Shown here piece after piece: positions 26,351 through 35,821 of a stretch of 64,000 nt of DNA (its first letter is position 1; every line of letters starts with the position of its first letter). A program made the translations under genes and the position numbers. The stretch is taken from the NCBI RefSeq assembly GCF_008014695.1, contig NZ_VOXE01000003.1:310001-374000 (forward strand). Reading direction: 5' to 3'. Source of the stretch: Chryseobacterium sp. (GTDB lineage Bacteria > Bacteroidota > Bacteroidia > Flavobacteriales > Weeksellaceae). The notes under the pieces were generated by a model, which worked only from the letters and a program-made list of their open reading frames with translations, was not told where the DNA came from and did no database searches.

Positions 26351-28555
26351 TTATCTGGTGAAGAGCAACTCGCGGTATTTTGTCATCGGCCAGAGTTCAT
26401 CATCTACCATCATTTCCAGTGCGTCGGATGAATCTCTGATCTTATCAAATAACGGCTTCACATCGTTACAAAATGACTCCGCCATGGTTTGGGAGTCTTT
26501 CGCCGACTTGGCAGTCTGAATCGCTGAAAGCAGGCCGTCAACTTCTACCTTAATAATGGAAACGTGTGAGGAAATCTCTGTAATCATGTTCATTTGCTCT
26601 TTGGCAAGAGTCCTGAATTCTTTTTCTTCGAAAATTTCTTTTAGTCCTCTTACATTTTCAATAAGCCTGTTCTGATAATTCAATGCACAAGGTATAATGT
26701 GATTTCTTGCAATGTCAGCCAGAACCGTAGCCTCTATTGTAATAACAGTTGAATACTTTTCGAGTTTTATTTCGTTTCTGGCTTCAATTTCTCTGTGGGT
26801 GTAAATTCCCAGATCTTCATAGAGGTCAACGAATTTCTGGTCCAGTTCCTTCTTCAGTGCTTCCGGAGTGGTTTTCAGATTGTTCAAACCGCGTTTTTTG
26901 GCCTCTACCTCCCATTCATCTGAATAGCCGTCGCCTTCAAACATGATGTTTTTGGAAACTTTGATGTATTCTCTAAGGACATTAAAAATGGCTTCGTCCT
27001 TTTTCAGACCTTTTTCAATGAGTATATCCACTTCTTTTTTGAAAGTCTGTAATTGTTTGGCGACAATTGCATTCATTACCGTCATCACCTCAGCGCAGTT
27101 GGCAGATGAGCCTACCGCTCTGATCTCAAATTTATTTCCTGTGAAAGCGAAAGGAGAAGTTCTGTTTCTGTCGGTATTATCCAGTAAAATTTCCGGAATT
27201 TTACCAACAACATTCAGTTTCAGGTCTGTTTTTTCTTCCGGTGAAAGTTTTCCGTCTTTCACTTTTTCCAGTTCCTCCAACACCCCGAAGAGTTGGGTTC
27301 CGATAAAGGCCGAAATAATTGCAGGCGGCGCTTCATTCGCCCCTAAACGGTGATCGTTACTGGCTGAAGCAATGCTGGCTCTCAGCAAATCTGCATATTC
27401 ATGTACTGCTTTCAGCGTATTCACAAAAAAGGTTAAAAACTGCAGGTTTTTTTTAGGATTCTTTCCAGGACTCAGAAGGTTTTCTCCGGTATCGGTAGCC
27501 AGTGACCAGTTATTGTGTTTTCCACTTCCGTTTACACCGGCAAATGGTTTTTCATGGAAAAGGATGTGGAAATGATGTTTGTGCGCAACTCTTGCCATGA
27601 TATCCATTAAGAGAGAGTTGTGGTCAACTGCAACGTTCGCTTCTTCGAACATTGGTGCCAACTCAAACTGATTCGGTGCCACTTCGTTGTGACGGGTAGT
27701 TACCGGAATTCCCAGTTTCATACATTCGATTTCAAGTTCTTTCATGAAATTCATGACTCTTGTCGGGATTGAACCGAAATAATGATCATCCAGCTGCTGT
27801 CCTTTGGCCGGCGAATGGCCCAACAATGTTTTTCCGGTAATGACCAAGTCGGGTCTGGACTGATAAAGAGCAGAATCTACAAGGAAGTATTCCTGTTCCC
27901 ATCCTAAAGTAGGAACAACCTTGTTTACGTTTTTATCGAAATAAGATCTGCACACCTCTGTCGCAGCTTGGTCAACAGCGTGGAGAGCTCTTAATAAAGG
28001 CGCTTTATAATCTAAGGTTTCGCCTGTATATGAAATAAAAATGGAAGGAATGCAAAGTGTTGTTCCCATGATAAACGCAGGAGAAGTAGGATCCCACGCA
28101 GTATAACCTCTTGCTTCAAAAGTATTTCTGATTCCGCCGTTCGGGAAAGAGGAAGCATCCGGTTCCTGCTGGATCAGCATGCTGCCGCTGAACCTTTCGA
28201 GAGCTCTTCCGCCGCCGCCTTCGATAGGCGTAAAAAAGGAATCGTGCTTTTCTGCTGTTGAACCGGTTAAAGGCTGAAACCAGTGTGTATAATGAGTAGC
28301 GCCTTTTGATATAGCCCAGTCTTTCATGGCGACCGCAACCTGGTCGGCAATATGTCTCTGGATTTTGGAACCTTTTTTCATTGCGTCCAGAATTGAACTG
28401 AAGGCATCTTTCGTTAAATACTCTCTCATGGTTTCCTCAGAGAAAACATTCTGACAAAAAAGTTCGGAAAGTTTTGCAGGAATTTCTACTGCGTTATCCT
28501 GTCTGAAATTTTTAAAGGAAAGCGTTTCCAGTGCTTTAAATCGTAGTGAGGCCAT
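26351..28555 (-). CDS. glnA: Glutamine synthetase type III (GSIII)
   Basis: ATP-dependent synthesis of glutamine from glutamate and ammonia. About 734 residues, the large GSIII (GlnN) class typical of Bacteroidota, not the 450-residue GSI. Motifs include GWEQEYFLVD (metal-binding Glu), TTRHNEVAPNQFELAPMFEEANVA, HEKPFAGVNGSGKHNNWSL and NRTSPFAFTGNKFEIRAVG. The frame is open to 28603, but the ATG at 28555 (MASLRFKALETLSF) is chosen because the -7 box at 28577-28584 lies inside the longer version. Confidence 0.96.
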   Translation of the reverse strand: MASLRFKALETLSFKNFRQDNAVEIPAKLSELFCQNVFSEETMREYLTKDAFSSILDAMKKGSKIQRHIADQVAVAMKDWAISKGATHYTHWFQPLTGSTAEKHDSFFTPIEGGGGRALERFSGSMLIQQEPDASSFPNGGIRNTFEARGYTAWDPTSPAFIMGTTLCIPSIFISYTGETLDYKAPLLRALHAVDQAATEVCRSYFDKNVNKVVPTLGWEQEYFLVDSALYQSRPDLVITGKTLLGHSPAKGQQLDDHYFGSIPTRVMNFMKELEIECMKLGIPVTTRHNEVAPNQFELAPMFEEANVAVDHNSLLMDIMARVAHKHHFHILFHEKPFAGVNGSGKHNNWSLATDTGENLLSPGKNPKKNLQFLTFFVNTLKAVHEYADLLRASIASASNDHRLGANEAPPAIISAFIGTQLFGVLEELEKVKDGKLSPEEKTDLKLNVVGKIPEILLDNTDRNRTSPFAFTGNKFEIRAVGSSANCAEVMTVMNAIVAKQLQTFKKEVDILIEKGLKKDEAIFNVLREYIKVSKNIMFEGDGYSDEWEVEAKKRGLNNLKTTPEALKKELDQKFVDLYEDLGIYTHREIEARNEIKLEKYSTVITIEATVLADIARNHIIPCALNYQNRLIENVRGLKEIFEEKEFRTLAKEQMNMITEISSHVSIIKVEVDGLLSAIQTAKSAKDSQTMAESFCNDVKPLFDKIRDSSDALEMMVDDELWPMTKYRELLFTR

Positions 28556-28576
28556 AATTTGTAATGTTTTATATGG

Positions 28577-28604
28577 CAAAAATACAAAAAAATTATAAAC
28601 CAAA
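28577..28604 (-). promoter_or_regulatory. glnA promoter (-7 TATTTTTG and -33 TTTG on minus strand)
   Basis: CAAAAATA (28577-28584) and CAAA (28601-28604) on the plus strand, spaced 16 bp: the best paired -7/-33 match seen. The ATG lies 21 bp downstream. Confidence 0.7.
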
Positions 28605-28611
28605 TTAATTG

Positions 28612-28629
28612 CCCCTAAAAAATTAGGGG
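28612..28629. promoter_or_regulatory. Inverted repeat upstream of the glnA promoter (candidate operator)
   Basis: CCCCTAA (28612-28618) and TTAGGGG (28623-28629) form an 18-bp palindrome 7 bp upstream of the -33 element. There is no T tract, so it is not a terminator. A regulator-binding role is inference. Confidence 0.45.
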
Positions 28630-28672
28630 GTCATATAAAAAAATTCATTTTGTTTATTTAGGATCCGAAGCC

Positions 28673-28701
28673 AAAAAAAACCGCTCATTGCTGAACGGTT
28701 T
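28673..28701 (-). terminator. Terminator of rho
   Basis: Stem AAACCG / CGGTTT with extra inner pairs, 21 bp past the rho stop, running into eight T on the minus strand. Confidence 0.75.
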
Positions 28702-28722
28702 CTGTTTTTATTTGATTTAAAT

Positions 28723-30501
28723 CTATTTATTCATTGACATTAAGAACTCATCGTTATTCAGAGTTCGTTTAATATTTTTTTCAACAAATTCCATGGCTTC
28801 CATCGGATTCATATCAGAAAGGTATTTTCTCAGGATCCACATCCGCTGTTGTGTTAAATCATCAAGAAGAAGATCATCTCGTCTTGTACTGGAAGAAACC
28901 AGATCAATAGCAGGATAAATTCTTTTGTTGGCAATTTTTCTGTCGAGCTGAAGTTCCATATTTCCGGTTCCTTTGAATTCTTCAAAAATAACCTCGTCCA
29001 TTTTGGAGCCGGTATCAATCAGCGCCGTTGCTATGATGGTTAAAGAACCACCACCCTCTATATTTCTGGCCGCACCGAAAAATCTTTTAGGTTTGTGAAG
29101 CGCATTTGCATCCACACCACCTGAAAGAATTTTCCCTGAAGCAGGGGTTACCGTATTGTAAGCTCTTGCAAGACGCGTGATGGAATCGAGTAGAATGACA
29201 ACATCATGTCCGCATTCCACCATTCTCTGGGCTTTAGAAAGGACAAGATTTGCCACTTTTACATGTTTATCGGCAGGTTCATCGAATGTGGAAGCAATTA
29301 CTTCTGCATTCACACTTCTTTCCATGTCAGTCACTTCTTCCGGACGTTCATCGATCAGAAGAATCATCATATATGCTTCAGGATGATTGGCTGAAATCGA
29401 ATTGGCAATATCCTTTAGAAGCATCGTTTTACCGGTTTTGGGCTGTGCAACGATCATCGCACGCTGTCCTTTACCGATTGGTGTGAACAAATCCACAATT
29501 CTCGTAGAAAGGGTAGCATTTTTGCCGGCTAAATTGAACTTTTCTTCCGGAAACAAAGGCGTAAGGAACTCAAAAGCAACCCTGTCTTTAATGAATTCCA
29601 GATCTCTGCCGTTTACTTCAGTGGGTTTAAGCAAAGAGAAATATTTTTCGCCTTCTTTCGGCAAACGGACAATTCCTCTTACGGTATCGCCAGTTTTCAG
29701 ACCGAAATTCCGGATCTGATTTGTAGATACATAAACATCATCTGGCGATGAGATGTAGGAAAAGTCTGAGGAACGAAGGAAGCCGTAGTTATCCGGTAAA
29801 ATTTCCAGTACTCCTTCAATCGTCACCAAGCCGTCGAAATTAAACTCTTTGCGGGAGTTTTCTTCCTGATTTTCGGCGCCCTGCTGATTTCTCTGCTGAT
29901 TCGGATTCTGGTTTTTATTCTGATTTTTATTCTGGTGATGAGGTTGCCTGTTCTGATTACCGTTTTGTGCGGGATTTTGAGGAGTATTTTGATTTTTCGG
30001 CTGTTCAGATTTCGGCTCCGTTTCTTTTACTTCGGCCTCAACAGCGGGAACAGGAGAGGGCTCATCCGTAGTTTCTTTCGGCTTTGCAGCCGGCATGCGC
30101 TCTCTTCTTTTTTTATTCTGTTGATTCTGGTTGGAAGGTTTTGCTTCTGTTTCCGATGAACTTTCAGAAGGAGTTTCCTGCACCGTTTCAACCGGAGCTG
30201 CCGCTTTTTCAAATGGAATTTCAGCAGAAGCTTCTGCAGTTTTTTCGATTTTCTTTTTTGGAGCAGGTTTTTTTGCCGCCGGCTTTTTAGGAGCTGGAGC
30301 TGAATTTTCTTCTGTATTCATAATGGGTTCTGTGGCGCTGAAATAATCTTTTGCAACTTGCGAATTGGAGGCCTGGAAATCCAGGATAGCAAAGATTTTA
30401 TCATTCTCTGAGCTGTCTCTCGCAAGTTTAACGCCTAAATCTTTGGTGATTTTAGTCAATTCCGTATCGGATTTTGACCGTAACGTTTCAATGTTGAACA
30501 T
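28723..30501 (-). CDS. rho: Transcription termination factor Rho with low-complexity insert
   Basis: Hexameric RNA helicase. The 592-residue protein is about 170 longer than E. coli Rho. It has the N-terminal helical domain (residues 1-45), then a disordered insert of about 180 residues: Ala/Pro/Lys-rich, then Glu-rich, then Asn/Gln-rich ([16 protein letters not shown]). The OB-fold RNA-binding domain follows ([19 protein letters not shown]), then the RecA motor with Walker A AQPKTGKT, Walker [10 protein letters not shown]-loop [16 protein letters not shown] and R-loop [17 protein letters not shown]. Such inserts are known in Bacteroidota Rho; in Bacteroides thetaiotaomicron the insert drives phase separation. 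Confidence 0.97.
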   Translation of the reverse strand: MFNIETLRSKSDTELTKITKDLGVKLARDSSENDKIFAILDFQASNSQVAKDYFSATEPIMNTEENSAPAPKKPAAKKPAPKKKIEKTAEASAEIPFEKAAAPVETVQETPSESSSETEAKPSNQNQQNKKRRERMPAAKPKETTDEPSPVPAVEAEVKETEPKSEQPKNQNTPQNPAQNGNQNRQPHHQNKNQNKNQNPNQQRNQQGAENQEENSRKEFNFDGLVTIEGVLEILPDNYGFLRSSDFSYISSPDDVYVSTNQIRNFGLKTGDTVRGIVRLPKEGEKYFSLLKPTEVNGRDLEFIKDRVAFEFLTPLFPEEKFNLAGKNATLSTRIVDLFTPIGKGQRAMIVAQPKTGKTMLLKDIANSISANHPEAYMMILLIDERPEEVTDMERSVNAEVIASTFDEPADKHVKVANLVLSKAQRMVECGHDVVILLDSITRLARAYNTVTPASGKILSGGVDANALHKPKRFFGAARNIEGGGSLTIIATALIDTGSKMDEVIFEEFKGTGNMELQLDRKIANKRIYPAIDLVSSSTRRDDLLLDDLTQQRMWILRKYLSDMNPMEAMEFVEKNIKRTLNNDEFLMSMNK

Positions 30502-30588
30502 AAATTTTTATGTAAAAAAGTATTTTATAAGTAAGTGTAAGTAAGAAAGTTAAGTCGGGCGACTTTTCTATATAGGTCTATTGTATTG

Positions 30589-30596
30589 CAAATCTA
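30589..30596 (-). promoter_or_regulatory. -7 box (TAGATTTG on minus strand) for rho
   Basis: CAAATCTA on the plus strand, about 88 bp from the rho ATG, giving a leader near 80 nt, long for this genome and compatible with autoregulation. Confidence 0.5.
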
Positions 30597-30629
30597 CACT
30601 TATTTCTGAATATTGCAAAAAATTATTGT

Positions 30630-30637
30630 TATTTTTG
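30630..30637 (+). promoter_or_regulatory. -7 box (TATTTTTG) for the DUF4293 gene
   Basis: Exact consensus, 17 bp before the ATG at 30655. Confidence 0.65.
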
Positions 30638-30654
30638 CACCTTACACACTTCAT

Positions 30655-31044
30655 ATGTTACAAAGAATACAGACCATCTGGATATTTTTAGCGATTGTAG
30701 GAGCAATTTCCCTTTTTGTTACAGGCCAGGATTTTTCTCTTTTCGGGCCGGTTCCTTTTATATCCGTGGTTTGTGTGGTCCTCGCATTTCTCGGTTTCAT
30801 CAGTATACTGAGTTATTCGAACAGAAAAAGACAAATTTTGCTGAACAGAATCAGCATATATATAAACGTTTTGTTGCTCGGTTTATTGGCGTATTGGTTA
30901 CTAACATTATCTGGAGGAATACAATTTCCTGAGAAAGGTATTGAGCCGCTTTTCCCGTTTATTTCGGTGTTATGTCTGCTTATCGCAAACATCTTCATCA
31001 GAAAAGACGACAGGCTCGTAAAATCTGTAGACAGACTCCGCTAA
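30655..31044 (+). CDS. DUF4293 membrane protein
   Basis: A 129-residue protein with four hydrophobic helices: IQTIWIFLAIVGAISLFV, VPFISVVCVVLAFLGFISIL, ISIYINVLLLGLLAYWLLTL and FPFISVLCLLIANIFI. It ends with a basic tail carrying the family-typical RKDDRLVKSVDRLR. DUF4293 is largely restricted to Bacteroidota and often lies next to rho, as here. Function unknown. The frame is open from a TTG at 30613, but the -7 box lies after that position. Confidence 0.88.
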   Translation: MLQRIQTIWIFLAIVGAISLFVTGQDFSLFGPVPFISVVCVVLAFLGFISILSYSNRKRQILLNRISIYINVLLLGLLAYWLLTLSGGIQFPEKGIEPLFPFISVLCLLIANIFIRKDDRLVKSVDRLR

Positions 31045-31067
31045 ACATCAACGATTTTTTTTGAGTG

Positions 31068-31095
31068 AAACAGCCCTTTGTTGGGGCTGTTTTTA
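31068..31095 (+). terminator. Terminator of the DUF4293 gene
   Basis: AAACAGCCC (31068-31076) pairs with GGGCTGTTT (31084-31092), then T. Confidence 0.8.
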
Positions 31096-31178
31096 TTTGA
31101 AGTTCGGCCTTCTTGATCCAAACCCGATCAGTATATCAAGTAATTCCCTCCGTTTTACATAAATCCAAGTGAAATCCG

Positions 31179-31186
31179 TAATTTTG
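31179..31186 (+). promoter_or_regulatory. -7 box (TAATTTTG) for the ABC exporter
   Basis: Exact consensus, 17 bp before the ATG at 31204. Confidence 0.6.
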
Positions 31187-31203
31187 ACCCGAAATTTCCC
31201 TAG

Positions 31204-33042
31204 ATGAAACCATTACAACGAATCCTTTTTTTCGCGAAACCGCATCAGAAATACCTTTTTGGAAGCATGTTCTTTAACATTCTGTATTCTCTGCTGAATA
31301 TTTTTTCGGTAGCCACAATGCTTCCTATCTTAGGTTTGATGTTTGGAACGGTTGAAAAAGTCAACACCTCAACACCTCCTGTAAACACAGGAAAACTGGT
31401 GGATTTTTTTGGATATGCCAAAGACCTTGCCTATTATTCCATCCAAAAAAACATCGATGAACACGGTGCGGTAAAAGTTCTCGCCGTGCTCTGTGCGGTA
31501 ACTGCTGCGGCATTCTTACTCAGAAACATTTTCCGGTATCTCGGAGGATATCTTTTGGTAAATTATCGCGTTGGAATTACCAAGGATCTGCGCACCGCTA
31601 TGTACGACAAGTTCCTGAAGCTGCCGGTCGCATTTTTTACCGAAAAAAGAAAAGGAGACATGATGAGCCGGATTTCCAATGACATCGGCGGAGTAGAAGG
31701 CGGAATTATGGGAAGTCTGGTGGATGTGATCAATGCTCCGTTTATGATTATTTCATCGCTTATCACCTTATTTATCCTTTCGCCAAAACTTACTTTGTTT
31801 TCACTTCTGGTGTTCCCAATCATGGGTTGGTTGATTTCGTGGGTCGGGAAAAGTCTGAAAAGACAGGCAACCTCAGCGCAGGAAGAACTTGCAAATCTTT
31901 TTTCTCTGGTTGATGAGACACTGAAATCTTCTAAAGTCATCAAGATTTTCAATGCCGATAAAATCCTGAAAAACAGATTCAGCACAACCACTGATAACTG
32001 GCAGAAATATGCCATCGGCATGAGCCGAAGGCGTGAAATGGCATCGCCGATGAGTGAGTTTTTGGGGTCAGTAACGATTTTGATCATTACATGGTTTGCA
32101 GGAGTCCAGATTCTGGAGGAACAATCGATGGAACCGGAAACATTTCTTGTATTTATCGCCATGTTTTTCCAGATTTTAGATCCGGCAAAAAAACTTTCAA
32201 ACGCGGTATCGAGTATTCAGGGGGGAATGGCAAGTCTGGAGCGGGTTTCGGAGGTTCTGGATTATGATCTTAAAGTGGAAGAAATCGAAAATCCGGTTGA
32301 AATAACCGATTTAAAAGATAAGATAGAATTTAAGGATATCGGCTTTTATTACGATAAAGACCACACCATTCTGAAAAATTTCAGCATCACCATTCCAAAG
32401 GGAAAAACTGTAGCACTGGTAGGGCAGTCGGGTTCAGGAAAAACGACCATTGCCAATCTTCTCGCGAGGTTTTATGATGTATCGGAAGGTGAAATCCTGA
32501 TTGACGGTGAAAACATCAAAAATTTAAAACTCAAAGATTACCGCCATCTTTTGGGAATGGTCACCCAAGAATCCGTTTTGTTCAACGATTCCGTTTTCAA
32601 TAATATTTTAATGGGTAAACCCGACGCGACCGAAGCAGAAGTAATTGCCGCCGCGAAAATCGCCAACGCGCATCAGTTTATCGAAAGATTGCCCGAAAAA
32701 TACTTCAGCAACATCGGAGATGACGGAAACAAGCTCTCTGGCGGACAAAAACAGCGTATTTCCATTGCGCGCGCAGTACTGAAAAATCCACCGGTAATGA
32801 TTCTGGACGAAGCTACTTCCGCTCTGGACACCGAGTCTGAGAGATTTGTACAGGACGCTCTGGAAAAAATGATGGAGAACCGCACTTCACTGGTTATTGC
32901 GCACCGTCTCTCAACCATTCAGAAAGCCGACTGGATTGTGGTGATGGAACGCGGTCTAATCGTAGAACAGGGCACCCATCAGGAACTTTTTGAGAAGAAC
33001 GGTACCTACCGAAAACTTGTTGATCTGCAGAATTTTGATTAA
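31204..33042 (+). CDS. ABC transporter, fused permease/ATPase (MsbA-like exporter)
   Basis: A 612-residue type IV exporter half-transporter that dimerises. The first about 350 residues contain six membrane helices. The nucleotide-binding domain follows with Walker A VGQSGSGKTT (about 407), Q-loop GMVTQESVLFND, signature LSGGQKQR, Walker B VMILDEATSALD and H-loop IAHRLST. Overall it resembles MsbA/lipid A exporters, but many multidrug exporters look the same, so the substrate is uncertain. It is a stand-alone gene converging on the antiporter with a 10-bp gap. Confidence 0.92.
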   Translation: MKPLQRILFFAKPHQKYLFGSMFFNILYSLLNIFSVATMLPILGLMFGTVEKVNTSTPPVNTGKLVDFFGYAKDLAYYSIQKNIDEHGAVKVLAVLCAVTAAAFLLRNIFRYLGGYLLVNYRVGITKDLRTAMYDKFLKLPVAFFTEKRKGDMMSRISNDIGGVEGGIMGSLVDVINAPFMIISSLITLFILSPKLTLFSLLVFPIMGWLISWVGKSLKRQATSAQEELANLFSLVDETLKSSKVIKIFNADKILKNRFSTTTDNWQKYAIGMSRRREMASPMSEFLGSVTILIITWFAGVQILEEQSMEPETFLVFIAMFFQILDPAKKLSNAVSSIQGGMASLERVSEVLDYDLKVEEIENPVEITDLKDKIEFKDIGFYYDKDHTILKNFSITIPKGKTVALVGQSGSGKTTIANLLARFYDVSEGEILIDGENIKNLKLKDYRHLLGMVTQESVLFNDSVFNNILMGKPDATEAEVIAAAKIANAHQFIERLPEKYFSNIGDDGNKLSGGQKQRISIARAVLKNPPVMILDEATSALDTESERFVQDALEKMMENRTSLVIAHRLSTIQKADWIVVMERGLIVEQGTHQELFEKNGTYRKLVDLQNFD

Positions 33043-33052
33043 ACGCTGATTA

Positions 33053-35182
33053 TTATTTAAAGATTTTCTGAATGATGTTTCCGATTTCGGTGAAATCTTC
33101 CGGGTTATTCACGTTACGGTCGGCTAAAATGGGTTCAGCTTCCTGCGCAAACGGGTAAATAAGCAGATAGTTTCTCGTATTGAAATGGGTATTCAGGAAA
33201 GTAGGAACTTCGTTCATGGAGAAATGATAGGAGATCATGCCGCGTTTCGCCATCATCAGAATCAGTGCATCATTGTCTTTCATAGATTTTTCAATCGCGG
33301 CCAGATTTTCCCAGTTGTTGAAAATGATGAATTCAGCTTCAATATTTACTTTTTTCTTTATTTTTTCGATAATCGCAATCGTATCTTCATGTCCGTGAAA
33401 AACCACAACAGCGCCTGTATTTCTGCCGATATTCCAGATCTTCAGCAGGGAATGGAAAAAGCCCGGTTCGCGGTGTGCGTTTTCGGCGAAAACCACCAGA
33501 TAACGCTGTACTGTTGAAACAGGTTGAACAGCGTGATATACCAATACATTGGTACTGAAATTCTCCAGATAATTGTTATAAAGATTGTACACAAAACTTG
33601 GTGTAAAGCCTCTTTCGGGACTGATTCCCACCAAAAGATCTGTAATTTTATGCTCCTTTAATTCATTGGAGATGCCGTTGTGTACGTTGTTGTCGAATCT
33701 GGTAAGCGGTTTTATTTTCACATCGGCGGCGGCGCCAATTTTAAGGGCGTTTTCCAGTAACTTTCCAGCTTTTTTTTCTGAAGACTCATTCCCTTCCTTA
33801 CTGATGATGTTCAAAGCATAGATGTTATCCGTGTTTTTTTTGGATTTAAGAGCCAAAATGAGGTTTGTCATCGGTGAAACAGTCTCTTCATAATTCAAAG
33901 CCATCAGGAGCCTTTCTTCATTCGGATTCGAGTCTGTAATCGTGTTTTCATTATCAATATCGTGGATGGCCTGCGCATTTTTCTGGCTGACTAAAGATGA
34001 AATCGTACAGGAAATCAGAATAAGAAGAATGCTTCCGTTCAGAACACTTTCGTTCAGGAGACGGATCGGTTCCCCCGCATCATTTTCACCTAAAATAATA
34101 TTGTATCCTACCATGACGGTGGCCAGAGTTGCAGCAGCTGATGCAGAACTCAATCCAAAAATTATCAGACCTTCCTCTTTCGTGTATTTAAACGTTTTCC
34201 GGGTGGCAACAGAAGCAAGGTATTTTCCGCCGATTGAGATGCCGATCATCAGCAAGGCCACTTTAATGGTGTCGAAATCATTAAAAAACACTTTGAAATC
34301 GACCAGCATTCCAACGCTGATCAGGAAAAAGGGGATGAAGATCGCATTGCCCACAAATTCCACCCTGTTCATCAGTGCCGAAGTGTGCGGAATGAGACGG
34401 TTTAGCGCAAGACCGGCTAAAAACGCACCGATAATCGCTTCAACGCCCGCAAGTTCAGCCAACAAAGAAGCCAGATAAATCATGACCAGTACAAAAATGT
34501 ATTGGGAAATTTTGTCATCTACTTTTTTAAAGAACCATCGTCCGATAACGGGAAATCCAAAAAGAACGACGGCGCCGAAAACCAGGATCGAAACCGAAAG
34601 TTTGGTCCAGAACGCGGCATTTACGTCTCCGGTCGTCATTCCCACCACAACTGCGAGTACAAGTAATGCAAGAATATCAGTAATCAGGGTTCCGCCCACT
34701 GTTATATTTACCGCGCGGTTTTTTGCAATGCCGAATTTGCTGATGATTGGATATGAAATGAGGGTGTGTGAAGAAAATAAACTCGCAAAAAGAAAAGAGG
34801 TGAGCCAGTTGTAGTCCAGTAAATAATGGGCGACAGTAATTCCTAATACAAATGGTATGACAAAAGTATAGGCTCCAAAACCCAAACTCTTCCATTTGTT
34901 TTTCTTGAATTCTGCGATATCGATTTCGAGTCCTGCCAGGAACATAATGTACAGAAGACCTGTAGTTCCTGTAACCACAATATTGCTGTCTCGGGTAAGT
35001 ATATTGAATCCGTTTGGCCCAATCACGGCTCCTGCAATAATAAGTCCTAAAAGATGCGGGATTTTGATTTTATTTAAAAGAAGCGGCGCAAACAGGATGA
35101 TGATTAAAACCACCAGAAATTTAAGAATGGGATCTTCTAACGGAAGAGTGGTGTGAGTCAGGCTTAGTAGAGTAATAATCAT
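33053..35182 (-). CDS. CPA2 cation:proton antiporter with C-terminal UspA-like region
   Basis: A 709-residue protein. The first about 400 residues form 12-13 membrane helices with Kef/CPA2 features: IKIPHLLGLIIAGAVIGPNGFN, the ion-binding-helix region TLITDILALLVLAVVVG and GVEAIIGAFLAGLALNR. The cytoplasmic remainder has two UspA-like segments (NEERLLMALNYEETVSPMTNLIL and RYLVVFAENAHREPGF), which in related proteins bind nucleotides. No TrkA-N domain is seen. The preceding Met codon at 35185 is TTG, so the ATG at 35182 is used. Cation (K or Na) not determinable. Confidence 0.9.
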   Translation of the reverse strand: MIITLLSLTHTTLPLEDPILKFLVVLIIILFAPLLLNKIKIPHLLGLIIAGAVIGPNGFNILTRDSNIVVTGTTGLLYIMFLAGLEIDIAEFKKNKWKSLGFGAYTFVIPFVLGITVAHYLLDYNWLTSFLFASLFSSHTLISYPIISKFGIAKNRAVNITVGGTLITDILALLVLAVVVGMTTGDVNAAFWTKLSVSILVFGAVVLFGFPVIGRWFFKKVDDKISQYIFVLVMIYLASLLAELAGVEAIIGAFLAGLALNRLIPHTSALMNRVEFVGNAIFIPFFLISVGMLVDFKVFFNDFDTIKVALLMIGISIGGKYLASVATRKTFKYTKEEGLIIFGLSSASAAATLATVMVGYNIILGENDAGEPIRLLNESVLNGSILLILISCTISSLVSQKNAQAIHDIDNENTITDSNPNEERLLMALNYEETVSPMTNLILALKSKKNTDNIYALNIISKEGNESSEKKAGKLLENALKIGAAADVKIKPLTRFDNNVHNGISNELKEHKITDLLVGISPERGFTPSFVYNLYNNYLENFSTNVLVYHAVQPVSTVQRYLVVFAENAHREPGFFHSLLKIWNIGRNTGAVVVFHGHEDTIAIIEKIKKKVNIEAEFIIFNNWENLAAIEKSMKDNDALILMMAKRGMISYHFSMNEVPTFLNTHFNTRNYLLIYPFAQEAEPILADRNVNNPEDFTEIGNIIQKIFK

Positions 35183-35189
35183 CAATTAA

Positions 35190-35747
35190 CTATTTGGATC
35201 GGACAAGTTCTACAGTAAATTTCGCAACACAGTCCTCTTTTCCGGTGGTTTCGCGGATGCCGGAAATACGTTCAGATTCCAGATCTTTGAAGATAAAAAC
35301 CGTTTTGGTTGGGTTTACCGCTGTAGAGTCTGACTGATAAGTAAGTTTGATTGATTCACCATCATAAGAACCTGTATAAATCCTTGATGAGCCTGTTTTG
35401 TTGCTGATTTTTGCACTTAACTGACTGTTGTTTTTAAAAATTTCGAAATCATCGGTCCTTTGATCACCAATTACATGTTCCTTACAGTCGGATTCAGTGC
35501 AGACCATTTTGCTGACCCATTTACCAAGCAAATTTTCGGGAAGTACAGGTGCGATTTCCGGAGTATTTTGGATTTCCTGAAGACTGTCGCGCATTTTTTT
35601 CAGCGCTTCGTAATCGGCGGTTTTAAGTTCAAATGCCTTTTCTTTTTCAGAAAGGATTTTTTCCCTTGCCTTAATTTCTTCTGTTTTTTTTGGATTACAG
35701 GAAATTGAAATCCCTAAAACAATGATAATCAGCAGAAAACTTCTCAT
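35190..35747 (-). CDS. Hypothetical lipoprotein with coiled-coil segment
   Basis: A 185-residue protein starting MRSFLLIIIVLGISISC, a lipobox with Cys17. Residues about 20-55 are a charged helix likely to form a coiled coil (KAREKILSEKEKAFELKTAD). The C-terminal half is beta-rich with three Cys (VCTESDCKEHV and KEDCVAKF), suggesting a small beta-barrel or lipocalin-like fold with a disulfide. Family not recognised. It lies 7 bp before the antiporter start on the same strand, so the two may be co-transcribed. Confidence 0.75.
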   Translation of the reverse strand: MRSFLLIIIVLGISISCNPKKTEEIKAREKILSEKEKAFELKTADYEALKKMRDSLQEIQNTPEIAPVLPENLLGKWVSKMVCTESDCKEHVIGDQRTDDFEIFKNNSQLSAKISNKTGSSRIYTGSYDGESIKLTYQSDSTAVNPTKTVFIFKDLESERISGIRETTGKEDCVAKFTVELVRSK

Positions 35748-35821
35748 TTTTAGATTTTTATTTTTTAAATATAATGATAAAAATCTAAAAAGCAAATTGG
35801 AAGCTTATGGACTCTGGGAAT

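Noticed and set aside
26289..26519. 76-residue plus-strand frame across the glnA terminator and 3' end
   Set aside because: It begins in the terminator and is antisense to conserved GSIII coding sequence.
28556..28603. Upstream start of glnA at 28603
   Set aside because: The promoter box at 28577-28584 would lie inside the coding region; MASLRF is the family start.
31563..32162. 199-residue frame antisense to the ABC exporter
   Set aside because: Shadow of a clearly identified exporter gene; no independent support.
33942..34478. 178-residue frame antisense to the CPA2 antiporter
   Set aside because: Shadow; Arg/Pro/Ser/Thr-rich without domain features.
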